Below, one piece after another: positions 35,811 to 45,255 of a stretch of 64,000 bases of DNA; positions within the stretch are counted from its first letter, which is position 1, and every line of letters starts with the position of its first letter. Origin of the DNA: Saprospiraceae bacterium (GTDB lineage Bacteria > Bacteroidota > Bacteroidia > Chitinophagales > Saprospiraceae); NCBI GenBank assembly GCA_016714785.1, contig JADKCC010000013.1, positions 62,001 through 126,000 on the forward strand, written 5' to 3'. A model generated the notes under the pieces. The model was given only the letters and a program-made list of their open reading frames with translations, ran no database searches and had not been told where the DNA came from. The position numbers were made by a program, and so were the translations under genes.

Positions 35811-36779
35811 ATGAGTTCAGAGTATAAATCAGATGTGGCAGCAGTTGATGCCATGGCAAGTTCTTTTAAGGAGCTAAAAGCAGAGATTGGAAAAGTAATT
35901 ATTGGACAAGATGATGTAGTGAAAACAGTCATTATTTCCTTGTTTAGCAATGGGCATAGCTTATTGGTAGGTGTTCCTGGGTTGGCCAAGACATTGCTGG
36001 TTAGTACGATTGCCGATGTACTAGATCTTGACTTTAAGAGAATACAGTTCACGCCAGACCTTATGCCATCAGATATCACTGGATCAGAAATAATCGATGA
36101 AAATAGACATTTCAAATTTAACAAAGGACCATTGTTTACCAATATTCTTTTGGCAGATGAGATCAATCGTACACCACCAAAGACACAAGCGGCTTTGCTT
36201 GAAGCCATGCAGGAAAGGTCTGTAACTGTAGCAGGCTCAAGACATGTATTGCCTAAGCCATTTTTCGTATTAGCGACCCAAAACCCTATTGAGCAGGAAG
36301 GTACTTATCCATTGCCTGAGGCACAGTTGGACAGATTTATGTTTAATATTCCTTTGGATTACCCGAGTTATGAGGAAGAAGTAAAAGTAGTTAAAAGTAC
36401 TACATCCAATGATAAATATACATTGAAGAATATCCTAACAGGAGACCAAATATTGGGCTTTCAATCCTTGGTAAGGAAAATTCCTATTGCAGACAATGTT
36501 TTAGAATATGCTGTCTCATTAGCATCGAAGACGAGGCCAAATACACCTATGGCAACCAAAGAAGTTAGTAACTATATATCTTGGGGAGCTGGTCCTAGAG
36601 CATCTCAGTATTTAGTATTAGGAGCCAAATGCCATGCTGCTATTAATGGCAAATATTCACCAGATAAGGAAGATGTACAAGCCATAGCCAATTATGTGTT
36701 GAGACACCGTATAGTCAGAAATTACAAAGCCGAAGCAGAGGGAATCTCTGAAGAGCAGATCATTAAATCGCTATTTTAG
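35811..36779 (+). CDS. Second MoxR-family AAA+ ATPase
   Basis: A 322-residue AAA+ protein with Walker A GVPGLAKT, Walker B ILLADEINRTPPKTQ, and ATQNPIEQEGTYPLPEAQLDRF. It is clearly a paralogue of the moxR at 14372. Here no DUF58 or VWA gene lies nearby, so its partner is elsewhere in the genome, or it shares the bat partners. It is divergent from the SPFH operon, with 174 bp between them. Confidence 0.94.
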   Translation: MSSEYKSDVAAVDAMASSFKELKAEIGKVIIGQDDVVKTVIISLFSNGHSLLVGVPGLAKTLLVSTIADVLDLDFKRIQFTPDLMPSDITGSEIIDENRHFKFNKGPLFTNILLADEINRTPPKTQAALLEAMQERSVTVAGSRHVLPKPFFVLATQNPIEQEGTYPLPEAQLDRFMFNIPLDYPSYEEEVKVVKSTTSNDKYTLKNILTGDQILGFQSLVRKIPIADNVLEYAVSLASKTRPNTPMATKEVSNYISWGAGPRASQYLVLGAKCHAAINGKYSPDKEDVQAIANYVLRHRIVRNYKAEAEGISEEQIIKSLF

Positions 36780-37018
36780 TATTTAAGGATTAATGAGGAT
36801 TAAGGATAAGAATTTAGCAACTCTAATGAGACTTATAGCCAAAATAAACCAAAGTCAATACAGTGATATAAGTTCCTTAGATCAAAATATTTATTAATAA
36901 TTGGCCTTTAAATCAAAAGTTATTTTTATCATAATTTTATGCTTGAAACAATGACTTTCGACTTTTGATACGTCTAAGTATATATTTTCGTTATTTAAAA
37001 AAAATTTAAACCCATATC

Positions 37019-37726
37019 ATGAAGTATCTTAGTTTTGTCCTTATTCAACTTTTTATGATGTCTTGTGATCCTAAGGATTTTCAAAAAGTATTGGATTCCG
37101 TGAGTAATGTGCCACTCAGCAATGCGGATATCGCATCAGGACTAAAACAAGCACTGGATAAAGGTGTGGACCAAAGTGTAAAAACGCTTTCAGCTACGGA
37201 TGGGTACTATGCATCAATTTATAAAATAATCTTGCCTCAAGAAGCGACTAAGGTTATCGATAAATTGAAATTTATTCCTGGATTTAGTAATTTGGAGGAA
37301 GAAGCTATAAAAAAAATAAACAAAGCGGCTGAAGACGCTGCTTCCAAAGCTGGTCCTATATTTTTGAGTGCGATCAAGCAAATGACTTTTGAAGATGTAA
37401 TGGGTATATTGATGGGAGATAAGAATGCTGCTACCCAATATCTTCACAATAAAACTTACACTGCACTATATAATGAATTCAAACCTGTGATGATTGGATC
37501 ACTTAACAAATTTGGTGTTTTAGATTTGTGGTCTGATGCTATTAATAAATACAATTCCATCCCATTCGTTACTAAAGTAAATCCTGATTTGGCAGACCAT
37601 GTAAGTAATAAAGCTTTGGTTGGATTGTTTGCATTGGTAGAGAAAAAAGAGTTGGGTATTAGAACTGACATTTCACAACGAACCACTGATTTGTTGCAAA
37701 AAGTATTTGCCAAGCAAGATAAGTAA
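37019..37726 (+). CDS. DUF4197 lipoprotein
   Basis: A 235-residue protein with a short lipoprotein signal (QLFMMSC, Cys at about 16). The rest is the all-helical DUF4197 domain: SNADIASGLKQALDKGVDQS, YKIILPQE, AAEDAASKAGPIF, FEDVMGILMGDKNAATQYL and FVTKVNPDLADHV. The function of DUF4197 is not known. TATTTTCG at 36983-36990 is a weak -7 element. Confidence 0.92.
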   Translation: MKYLSFVLIQLFMMSCDPKDFQKVLDSVSNVPLSNADIASGLKQALDKGVDQSVKTLSATDGYYASIYKIILPQEATKVIDKLKFIPGFSNLEEEAIKKINKAAEDAASKAGPIFLSAIKQMTFEDVMGILMGDKNAATQYLHNKTYTALYNEFKPVMIGSLNKFGVLDLWSDAINKYNSIPFVTKVNPDLADHVSNKALVGLFALVEKKELGIRTDISQRTTDLLQKVFAKQDK

Positions 37727-37761
37727 TTATATTTCAGTTGTAAAATTCTTTGGTTTACATT

Positions 37762-38142
37762 TCAAACTGATTGTTGTTCTATCTTGTATTGCATAAGTTT
37801 AGCAATGTTTTCCGCCCTAAATTTTGCTTCTTCGGCTTTAATGCCTTCGAACAATTCGTCAACTGTCGATATGAAAATATCCAACCATTCTGTAAATTGT
37901 TGGGATTTAAGAGAAACCGACTTACTCAGTATGATGTGTTTTGTCATAGTATTGCCCTTATAACTTTGCTCATTCAATAGGATGCTTGCCCAAAATGAAT
38001 ACATAATAGGTAAATGAGATTCCCAATCTACCTTAGCTAGATCGATAAAAATATTACCTAAGATATTGTTAGTCTTAACTTTATCGTAAAATGTATTGAC
38101 CAATAACTCTATGTCATTTCTGTTTTTAATATCTTGTTTCAT
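37762..38142 (-). CDS. Group III truncated hemoglobin
   Basis: A 126-residue globin. The segments NRNDIELLVNTFYDKVKTN, HLPIMYSFWASILL, then KHIILSKSVSL and FTEWLDIFISTVDELFEG fit truncated hemoglobin group III, with the heme-binding His most likely in MTKHI. Such globins bind oxygen, NO or peroxide-type ligands at low oxygen. The gene is monocistronic and convergent with the DUF4197 gene, 35 bp apart. Confidence 0.87.
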   Translation of the reverse strand: MKQDIKNRNDIELLVNTFYDKVKTNNILGNIFIDLAKVDWESHLPIMYSFWASILLNEQSYKGNTMTKHIILSKSVSLKSQQFTEWLDIFISTVDELFEGIKAEEAKFRAENIAKLMQYKIEQQSV

Positions 38143-38283
38143 ATTTTTAATACAATGTTAAAAGCACACATAAATAAATACGCTGTGGTAAAAGTATCAA
38201 AAAAAATGGCATAAAAGAAATTGGTGAAAAAAACATGCTTAGGGAATGCTTCAAATATTTTCATTCAGATCAAACTTTATTGA

Positions 38284-38291
38284 TACCTTTG
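38284..38291 (+). promoter_or_regulatory. -7 element (TACCTTTG) that fixes the dgt start
   Basis: A perfect TAnnTTTG, 20 nt upstream of the ATG at 38312. It lies inside the N-terminal extension of the open frame (38246), so the longer start cannot be used from this promoter. Confidence 0.6.
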
Positions 38292-38311
38292 TCCTAAATA
38301 ATCAGTCATTT

Positions 38312-39682
38312 ATGCAGCATTGGGGAGATTGCATTTCATATAGGCGCTACGGATATCAAACATCTGGAAGTCCAAGTATGAGATCAGAATTTACGAGGGA
38401 TTATGATCGTATCATATTTTTGTCGGCATTTCGCAGACTACAGAATAAAACGCAAGTTTTTCCTTTGCCAGGAAATGTTTTTGTGCACAATAGGCTTACT
38501 CATTCCCTCGAGGTTGCATCCGTTGGTCGGTCTTTGGGATCCTTGGTTGGTCAAGCATTATTAGAGCTACATGCGAAAAACTTTACAGACGATCAAAGGG
38601 CATTTTATACTTATGAACTTTCTGGTGTAGTGGCATCAGCTTGTTTGGCACATGATTTGGGTAATCCTGCATTTGGTCACTCAGGTGAAAAGGCTATTTC
38701 TCATTATTTTGAGACAAATGCTGAAAAAATATTGAATGGAAGTAGCCTTAAATCTCATTTTTCGCAAGATGAATGGTCAGATATAACCAATTTCGAGGGC
38801 AATGCCAATGCTTTAAGATTGCTTACGCGACAGTTTAGAGGTAAATTAGAAGGTGGGCAAAGGCTTATGTTTGTAACATTGGCATCCATACTGAAATACC
38901 CATGCGCTTCATCACAAATAGATAAGACCTTAATGCATCAAAAGAAGTATGGATATTTTTTATCTGATAAAACAGCTTTTGATGATGTGATGCAGGAATT
39001 TGGTTTGACAGATGAACAGGGGTATGCTCATAGACATCCGTTTGTGTACCTAGTGGAAGCCGCTGACGATATTTGTTACCGCATCATAGATTTGGAAGAT
39101 GCTCATAGGATAGGTATAATATCTAGAGATGCTACTGAACACTATTTTTTATCATTGCTCACTGACCTTGATGACAATGTGGCTCGGACTAAAGAAGTGC
39201 TTGCTAAAATTTCTGATAATAATGAGGCCATTTCATATTTAAGAGCCAAGTGTATCAATGGTTTAGTTATGAGTGCCGCTAGTGTATTTGCTCAATACAG
39301 TGAAAGTATTTTGGCGGGTAAATTTAATAGTACACTTTTGGACGAGGTAGAGAAGACATGCCCTTTTCTTGATGAAATCAATAAAATTTCCATAAAGAAG
39401 ATTTATAATCATCCATCAGTCATAGAAGTAGAACTAGCAGGATATAATGTGATGTCAGAGATACTTTCAGTTTTTGTGGATGCTGTATTGAATACAAAAC
39501 GGACACCCTTACAAAAAAAATGCCTTCACCTCATACCTGAACAATACAATTATGCCAACGAAAATGTAAGTGCTTATGAAAAAACGATGAGTGTATTGGA
39601 TTTTGTATCGGGTATGACAGACGGCTATGCTACAGAGATGTATCGCAAAATGAAGGGTATAGATATTCCATCACACAAATAA
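38312..39682 (+). CDS. dgt: dGTP triphosphohydrolase (HD domain)
   Basis: About 456 residues from the ATG at 38312, which matches the usual N-terminus (SYRRYG, followed by MRSEFTRDYDRIIFLSAFRR). HD-domain metal ligands are visible in HNRLTHSLEVA and LAHDLGNPAFGHSGE, with a further Asp in EAADDICYRIIDLEDA. It hydrolyses dGTP to deoxyguanosine and triphosphate, controlling nucleotide pools and possibly phage growth. The gene is monocistronic. Confidence 0.94.
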   Translation: MQHWGDCISYRRYGYQTSGSPSMRSEFTRDYDRIIFLSAFRRLQNKTQVFPLPGNVFVHNRLTHSLEVASVGRSLGSLVGQALLELHAKNFTDDQRAFYTYELSGVVASACLAHDLGNPAFGHSGEKAISHYFETNAEKILNGSSLKSHFSQDEWSDITNFEGNANALRLLTRQFRGKLEGGQRLMFVTLASILKYPCASSQIDKTLMHQKKYGYFLSDKTAFDDVMQEFGLTDEQGYAHRHPFVYLVEAADDICYRIIDLEDAHRIGIISRDATEHYFLSLLTDLDDNVARTKEVLAKISDNNEAISYLRAKCINGLVMSAASVFAQYSESILAGKFNSTLLDEVEKTCPFLDEINKISIKKIYNHPSVIEVELAGYNVMSEILSVFVDAVLNTKRTPLQKKCLHLIPEQYNYANENVSAYEKTMSVLDFVSGMTDGYATEMYRKMKGIDIPSHK

Positions 39683-39789
39683 AGATATAAATAAACCATA
39701 AGTAAAATATCTTATAAAAATTAAGTCGTTTTATAGCTATTTTGGTCGTTAATTTTGAGTTAATATAAGTATTTGTTCAACTATTACAC

Positions 39790-39797
39790 TACATTTG
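39790..39797 (+). promoter_or_regulatory. -7 element (TACATTTG) of the OmpA-domain gene
   Basis: A perfect TAnnTTTG, 33 nt before the ATG at 39831. TTTG at 39772 is closer (14 nt) than the usual spacing. Confidence 0.5.
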
Positions 39798-39830
39798 TGC
39801 GTTATATTTTCAATAAAATGAACTGATTAA

Positions 39831-41009
39831 ATGGTAAAACAACTTTACTTATTTATATTTCTGTTTCTTAATATTTCGATGACTTATGGTCAAGCGGATA
39901 CCGTTAGGCTTAAGAATCCAAGTTTTGAAGACACTCCCAAAAGAGGTGGAGAAGCAATGCAGGGTATAGCAGGATGGTTTGATTGTGGAAAGATAAATTT
40001 TCCTTCAGAATCACCTCCTGATATTCATCCGAACGGATATTGGGAGAATAATTTGCCTGCTTCAGACAGGAAAACTTACTTGGGCATGGTCGTAAGGGAT
40101 AATGGTACGTATGAATCTGTTTCAGTTAGGATAGACTCTTTCTTAGAAGCTGGTAAATGTTATCGTTTTTCACTTCACCTAGCCAAAGCTGATAAATATG
40201 TGAGTCAAAGTAGGATGTCTGGGCAAAAAGTCAATTATACCACACCTGCAGTACTACGCATATGGGGCGGATCCGGTTTTTGTAACGAAAAAGAGCTACT
40301 GGCTGAGTCTGAGCCTGTAAATAATACGAGTTGGCAGATCAATACTTTTGAGTTCAGACCAAAGTCAAATATCAGATCATTGACTTTTTCAGCATATTAT
40401 AAGACACCGACTTTGACACCTTACAATGGTAATATCTTGGTAGATGGAGGATCAGATATTATTAGGATTCCTTGTCCTGGCGAGCCACCTTTTGTTGTAG
40501 AAAGTAAATTGCCACCTCATAAAAGAAAGAAAAACCCTACGCCTAGTTCACCTGTTAACAAAAGTATAGCATCCATTGATAAACAAGTAGCTACTGCGGA
40601 ACAAAAAGCCTTTAAACCTAAAATTCTTCAAGAGCTAAGTAAAAATTTAGTTAAAGAAGGACAAACCATTGAAATTAAAAACCTATTATTCAAAGCAGAT
40701 TCAGCTACTATAGATCGAGCTTCTTATGAAGTTTTGGATGATATCTATGGCTTTTTAATGTCTTCCGACAAAGTAGTCATTGAGATAGGTGGTCATACTA
40801 ACAATGTACCAACAGAAGAGTATTGTGATAGGTTAAGCACTGCAAGAGCTAAATCAGTAGCAGAATACCTTGTGAATAAAGGTGTTCATCCTTCCAAAGT
40901 GCAGTTTAAAGGGTATGGTAAAAAGAAACCATTGGCAGACAATAAAACTTCTTATGGCAGAATCAAAAACCAAAGGGTTGAGATAAAAATATTGAGCTTA
41001 AATAGCTGA
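39831..41009 (+). CDS. Secreted OmpA-domain protein with N-terminal carbohydrate-binding-like domain
   Basis: A 392-residue protein with a signal peptide ending in MTYGQ. Residues about 22-215 form a jelly-roll-like domain that begins LKNPSFEDTPKRGG (as in CBM-type 'N-SFE' domains). A Pro/Lys-rich linker (PPHKRKKNPTPSS) leads to a C-terminal OmpA domain (about 280-390) with LFKADSATIDRAS, EIGGHTNNVP and KNQRVEIKI. It likely binds peptidoglycan and displays the N-domain in the periplasm or on the surface. It ends 5 bp from the converging epimerase gene. Confidence 0.88.
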   Translation: MVKQLYLFIFLFLNISMTYGQADTVRLKNPSFEDTPKRGGEAMQGIAGWFDCGKINFPSESPPDIHPNGYWENNLPASDRKTYLGMVVRDNGTYESVSVRIDSFLEAGKCYRFSLHLAKADKYVSQSRMSGQKVNYTTPAVLRIWGGSGFCNEKELLAESEPVNNTSWQINTFEFRPKSNIRSLTFSAYYKTPTLTPYNGNILVDGGSDIIRIPCPGEPPFVVESKLPPHKRKKNPTPSSPVNKSIASIDKQVATAEQKAFKPKILQELSKNLVKEGQTIEIKNLLFKADSATIDRASYEVLDDIYGFLMSSDKVVIEIGGHTNNVPTEEYCDRLSTARAKSVAEYLVNKGVHPSKVQFKGYGKKKPLADNKTSYGRIKNQRVEIKILSLNS

Positions 41010-41014
41010 TTGAA

Positions 41015-41935
41015 TTATTTTTTTGTAGTTAATAGGTCTCTAACAGCTTCACCTGCGTTTGAAAACTGAAAATGAAATCCTTCACTTAATAGTTTGCTAG
41101 CAGAAACTCGGTTAGAATTTAGCACAACTGCAGACATCTCACCCAAAATTAACTTCAAGGAAAATGAAGGCACAGGTATAAGCAAACCCTTTATTTGATT
41201 AGTTTGTATGATTTCTATCATCATGTTTTTATTGGTGATTTCCTGAGGAGCCACGGCATTATAAATGCCTTTAAACCTTTGATTTTCTATGGCTTCTAAT
41301 ATTAATCTTGACAAATCATCAATGTGGATCCAAGGATAATATTGGTTGCCATTTCCGAAATAATTAAAAATACCTAAATTTTGTGTCATTAGCATTTTGG
41401 GAAGTGCGCCACCTAAAGTACTTAGAACAATGCCTATACGCAATATGACTGTTCTTTGGCAAAGACTGCCAGTATCCTTTGCCGCATTTTCCCATTGGAC
41501 ACAACAATCAGACATAAACTCAGAACCTGGTTTACAAACTTCTGTTAAAAATTCATCACTTCTATGCCCGTAAAAACCGACTGCGGATGCCGATATATAT
41601 GTCTTTGGTGTAATGTTGTGGGATTCAAGATACTTTTTTATCGTCGATGCACTATTGACTCTGCTAGAGATTAACAATGCTTTTCTTTTGGCTGACCATC
41701 TTTCATCCGCAATGCCAGCTCCGGCTAGATTGATGATATGGTCAGGAATAGGCGCATCTTCTATGATTTGTTTTTCAGTATTCCAAACGATATAGTGCAC
41801 TCCTTTTTCATTCGATTTCTTGGTTTTACGAGACAGTATGAATATCTCAAATTTGGTTTTGTCTAGCATTTTGACTAAATGTTTGCCCACTAAGCCATCC
41901 CCACCAGCTATCCAAATTGTTTTTTTATCATTCAT
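41015..41935 (-). CDS. TIGR01777-family epimerase (SDR superfamily)
   Basis: A 306-residue protein with the Rossmann motif GGDGLVGKHLV at the N-terminus, NLAGAGIADERWSAKRKALL, ISASAVGFYG, and a C-terminal domain with YNAVAPQEITNKNMM. These are the standard signatures of the SDR39U1/YfcH group. The biological substrate of the family is not established. Confidence 0.93.
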   Translation of the reverse strand: MNDKKTIWIAGGDGLVGKHLVKMLDKTKFEIFILSRKTKKSNEKGVHYIVWNTEKQIIEDAPIPDHIINLAGAGIADERWSAKRKALLISSRVNSASTIKKYLESHNITPKTYISASAVGFYGHRSDEFLTEVCKPGSEFMSDCCVQWENAAKDTGSLCQRTVILRIGIVLSTLGGALPKMLMTQNLGIFNYFGNGNQYYPWIHIDDLSRLILEAIENQRFKGIYNAVAPQEITNKNMMIEIIQTNQIKGLLIPVPSFSLKLILGEMSAVVLNSNRVSASKLLSEGFHFQFSNAGEAVRDLLTTKK

Positions 41936-42099
41936 AAAAATTTAAATATTGATTTTCGCTTAACAAATAATAAGGTTCAGTGTTTTCCAATAGTAGGCAT
42001 CATTTTATATTATGTGACTAAGATGTTATTGAAAAGTACATTATGCTTCAAAATATGCAACCTATTGTAAAAATTACTAAATTTGTATTTTTTAATCCA

Positions 42100-43860
42100 A
42101 TGCAAATGAATCAACTTAAGTTTACATTAATACTAATAGGTTTTTTTAGCGTTTTTTCTTGCAAAATAGACAAAACTACTGATGCAAATGTAATTCATAT
42201 AAGGCTTGGAAAAGATCCAGATCGTATTAATCCTTTAGTATTTCCCAATCCTACTGCCAGAGAAATCTATCAGTACATTCATTTACCATTGGCAGATTAC
42301 GATCCTGTTTCACTTGAATTGACACCAATTTTAATTAAAAAGATACCCCAAGAAATGGTAATCGATACTGGAGTTTATAAAGGTGGGATTTTTTTTAATA
42401 TAGAATTGGATGAAAACACAAAATGGGATAATGGAAGCCCAATCACTGCTGAAGACTACTTATTTACTATGAAAGCCATTAATCTACCTATGACAAATTG
42501 TGGGAAATATAGAGATCTAACAAAAAATATTTCAGCAATTCAAATTGATGACTCGGATAAAAAAAAGTTTAAAGTTATATTTTCAAAAGATTATATGTTA
42601 GCATTGGAGACAACTACCACTATTGAAGTATATCCTAAGTATTATTACGACAGTTTGAATGTATTGGAAGCATACAATTTTTCTGATTTTACAGAAAATA
42701 ATGAAGCAAAATTGAAATCAGATAGTGTGCTGGTAAAATTTGCGGAAAAATTCAATAGCAATATTTACTCTCGTGAAAAAATATGTGGCTCAGGCCCTTA
42801 TAAATTTGTTTCATGGGCATCAGATCAGAGTATTGTTTTAGAAAAAAAAGCTGATTATTGGGGAAAAGGGTCAGCCATTGCATCTTTGCAGCAAGGTCCA
42901 GATAAGATGATTTTTCATATTATTCCAGATAATTTGGCAGCTATGACTCAACTTAAAGCAGGTGCTATAGACTTAATCAATGAAGTTGATGCTGGAGATT
43001 ACGAATCATGGGAGGCTGACGTAAGTATGAAAGATAAATTTGCATTTTATCATCCAGCTTTGACTAAACAATATATGATTTTATTGAATAATCAAGATCC
43101 TATACTGAAGGATATTAAGGTGAGAAAAGCAATAGCACATTTACTAGACATAGATAATATTTTAACCACTCTTGAGAAAGGAAAAGGCACAAGAACAATG
43201 GCGCCTATTCATCCTTTAAAAAATACTTATAACGATGAATTGCAACCTATACCGTATGATTTGACAAAAGCCAAGGAGCTGTTAAGTGATGCAGGTTGGT
43301 CGGACAGTGATAATAACGGTATGCTGGACAAGCAATTTTCAGGGCAAAAGAAAGAATTATCATTCGAAATTTTAATTTCTGGAAATGAATTAGGTAAACG
43401 AATCGCTTTGCTCCTAAAAGAAAATGCCAGCAAGGTAGGCATGGATATTAAAATATCAGAAAAAGAGTTTAAAGTAATAAGGACGGAATTTGTAAAAACG
43501 AGAAAGTATCAATTAGTGCCTACGGTTATCTCACAGGATTTGCAACAATGGGATGATATGAGCAAATGGCATTCTGAAAATGATTCGCCTGTTGGCAGCA
43601 ACGATATGTCATACAGAAGCCCTGAGACTGATCGGTTGATTGATCAGATATTAACAACTAAAAATGATACACTTCGTATAGCTTTGTATAAAAAAATACA
43701 GTCGCAAATATACGATGATCAGCCAGTTGTATTTCTTTACGCACCAGAAGAAAGAATCATTATTTCAAAAAAATGGGCATCATCATCTACTGTAAAAAGG
43801 CCAGGATATTTAGCCAATACTTTTAAATATACAGGAGCAGGAATAGTTCAAGCAAAATAA
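42100..43860 (+). CDS. Peptide/nickel-type ABC transporter substrate-binding lipoprotein (SBP_bac_5)
   Basis: About 586 residues from the ATG at 42100. The frame is open upstream to 42043, but only this start places the lipoprotein signal (LILIGFFSVFSC) at the N-terminus, and a TAAATTTG -7 element at 42078-42085 lies within the extension. The mature part is a family 5 binding protein: ADYDPVSLELTPIL, DNGSPITAEDYLFTMKAI, GSGPYKFVSWASDQSI, YWGKG and MGLQ-type late motifs. It probably captures oligopeptides. It is followed at once by two permease genes. Confidence 0.92.
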   Translation: MQMNQLKFTLILIGFFSVFSCKIDKTTDANVIHIRLGKDPDRINPLVFPNPTAREIYQYIHLPLADYDPVSLELTPILIKKIPQEMVIDTGVYKGGIFFNIELDENTKWDNGSPITAEDYLFTMKAINLPMTNCGKYRDLTKNISAIQIDDSDKKKFKVIFSKDYMLALETTTTIEVYPKYYYDSLNVLEAYNFSDFTENNEAKLKSDSVLVKFAEKFNSNIYSREKICGSGPYKFVSWASDQSIVLEKKADYWGKGSAIASLQQGPDKMIFHIIPDNLAAMTQLKAGAIDLINEVDAGDYESWEADVSMKDKFAFYHPALTKQYMILLNNQDPILKDIKVRKAIAHLLDIDNILTTLEKGKGTRTMAPIHPLKNTYNDELQPIPYDLTKAKELLSDAGWSDSDNNGMLDKQFSGQKKELSFEILISGNELGKRIALLLKENASKVGMDIKISEKEFKVIRTEFVKTRKYQLVPTVISQDLQQWDDMSKWHSENDSPVGSNDMSYRSPETDRLIDQILTTKNDTLRIALYKKIQSQIYDDQPVVFLYAPEERIIISKKWASSSTVKRPGYLANTFKYTGAGIVQAK

Positions 43861-43866
43861 TACATC

Positions 43867-45255
43867 TTGGGAATTTTTGCACTAAAAAGGATACTTTTAC
43901 TTTTACCGACTATGGGTATAGTGATGATATTGGCTTTTTTTTTAAGCAAATGGGTTCCTGGTGATGCAGCTGAATCTTTCCTTGCACTACAAGGTGTACA
44001 GCAAGAAAGCAATAATTACAAAATCGAATATGAACGGAATTATAAGTTGTTAAATTTGGATGAGCCTTTGTTCTATTTTAGTGTTATTCCTGATTTTTAT
44101 CATCCGAATATCAATGAAATAATTCTGCCATTACAACGTCAACAGGTATCATCGTTATTGAAACAAAAATATGCATCTAAAGCAATTTTAAATTATATAA
44201 GTGATAGAGACGAAAGTATTAAAATTATTAAAAATTGGAAGGAAAAGAATGGTGTAATTTCTGAAATTATGGATGAATTGCTTGTGAAAGCATCATTTGC
44301 CACAGAAATCAATGAAATAGATGGAGTTTGGCAAACAATCAAACCTTTGATTGCGGATGGTCTTCATGAAGCATGTCCAGTATATCGATCCGTCGAAAAA
44401 TTAACAACAAACAAGGTACACTGGTATTTCCCTTTAATTAAGTGGCATGGTAGTTCGAACCAATTTCATCATTGGGTATCAGGTTTAATTCGTGGAGATT
44501 TGGGACTTTCTATCAAAGATGGTAGAGAAGTTTCACATAAAATATTAGCAGCATTAAAGTGGACATTATTGTTAGCTTTTGCTAATTTTATCATAACAGG
44601 CATTATCGCTATTCCATCAGGATTGGCTGCTGGCTATAGGGCGGGATCGATATATGATAGGATATCTAACTTTGTTTGGTTGATTTTATATTCAATTCCT
44701 GTTTTTTGGCTAGCATCCATGTTTATAGTGTATTGTACTTCAAGTAATTATGCATCTTGGTTGAATATATTTCCAGTGCCTGGGTTATGGTATGTACCTG
44801 ATGGCCAAAGTATGTGGACTACAGTAGTTAATTATAGTCATCTTTTAGTATTGCCAATAATTTGTTTGGTTGCCAATGATATTGCTCAATTAAGTAGGAT
44901 AGTAAGAAGTAAAGTGATGGACCAAAAATCTGAAATGTATGTGATGATGGCTAAAGCGAAAGGTCAGAGTGATTTTAAAATTTTGATTAAGCATATATTG
45001 CCTAATGTTATGGTTCCGTTGATAACCGTATTGGGTGGGAAATTGCCAGCTGGTTTGTCAGGAGCTTTGATTATTGAAGTTATTTTTAATATTCCTGGTA
45101 TGGGTAGATTGATGTACAACAGTATTTATTATGCTGATTGGAATGTAGTGTTTGGCATATTGATAATCGTAAGTTTGTTTACGATCCTAATAATGCTGTT
45201 GACAGATATATTATATGCGTATGTCAATCCAAAAGTAAAAACGGCTTTATCTTGA
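43867..45255 (+). CDS. DppB-type ABC permease with a large periplasmic insertion
   Basis: 462 residues from a TTG start 6 nt after the binding-protein stop (the usual family length is about 310-340). Helix 1 (KRILLLLPTMGIVMILAFF) is followed by about 190 extra, mostly hydrophilic residues (about 35-205). The normal permease core then begins at IRGDLGLSIKDG, with the EAA-like loop in MYVMMAKAKGQSDFKILIKH and IFNIPGMGRLMYNSI. The extension fits an enlarged periplasmic face meeting the binding protein. TTG start and tight spacing suggest translational coupling. Confidence 0.9.
   Translation: MGIFALKRILLLLPTMGIVMILAFFLSKWVPGDAAESFLALQGVQQESNNYKIEYERNYKLLNLDEPLFYFSVIPDFYHPNINEIILPLQRQQVSSLLKQKYASKAILNYISDRDESIKIIKNWKEKNGVISEIMDELLVKASFATEINEIDGVWQTIKPLIADGLHEACPVYRSVEKLTTNKVHWYFPLIKWHGSSNQFHHWVSGLIRGDLGLSIKDGREVSHKILAALKWTLLLAFANFIITGIIAIPSGLAAGYRAGSIYDRISNFVWLILYSIPVFWLASMFIVYCTSSNYASWLNIFPVPGLWYVPDGQSMWTTVVNYSHLLVLPIICLVANDIAQLSRIVRSKVMDQKSEMYVMMAKAKGQSDFKILIKHILPNVMVPLITVLGGKLPAGLSGALIIEVIFNIPGMGRLMYNSIYYADWNVVFGILIIVSLFTILIMLLTDILYAYVNPKVKTALS

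Noticed and set aside
36912..36969. Inverted repeat ATCAAAAGT / ACTTTTGAT upstream of the DUF4197 gene
   Set aside because: 40-nt loop, no T-run, no promoter link; weak.
45138..45251. N-terminal extension of the DppC-like permease
   Set aside because: It lies within the preceding permease gene. The TTG at 45252 overlaps that stop and gives a normal start.
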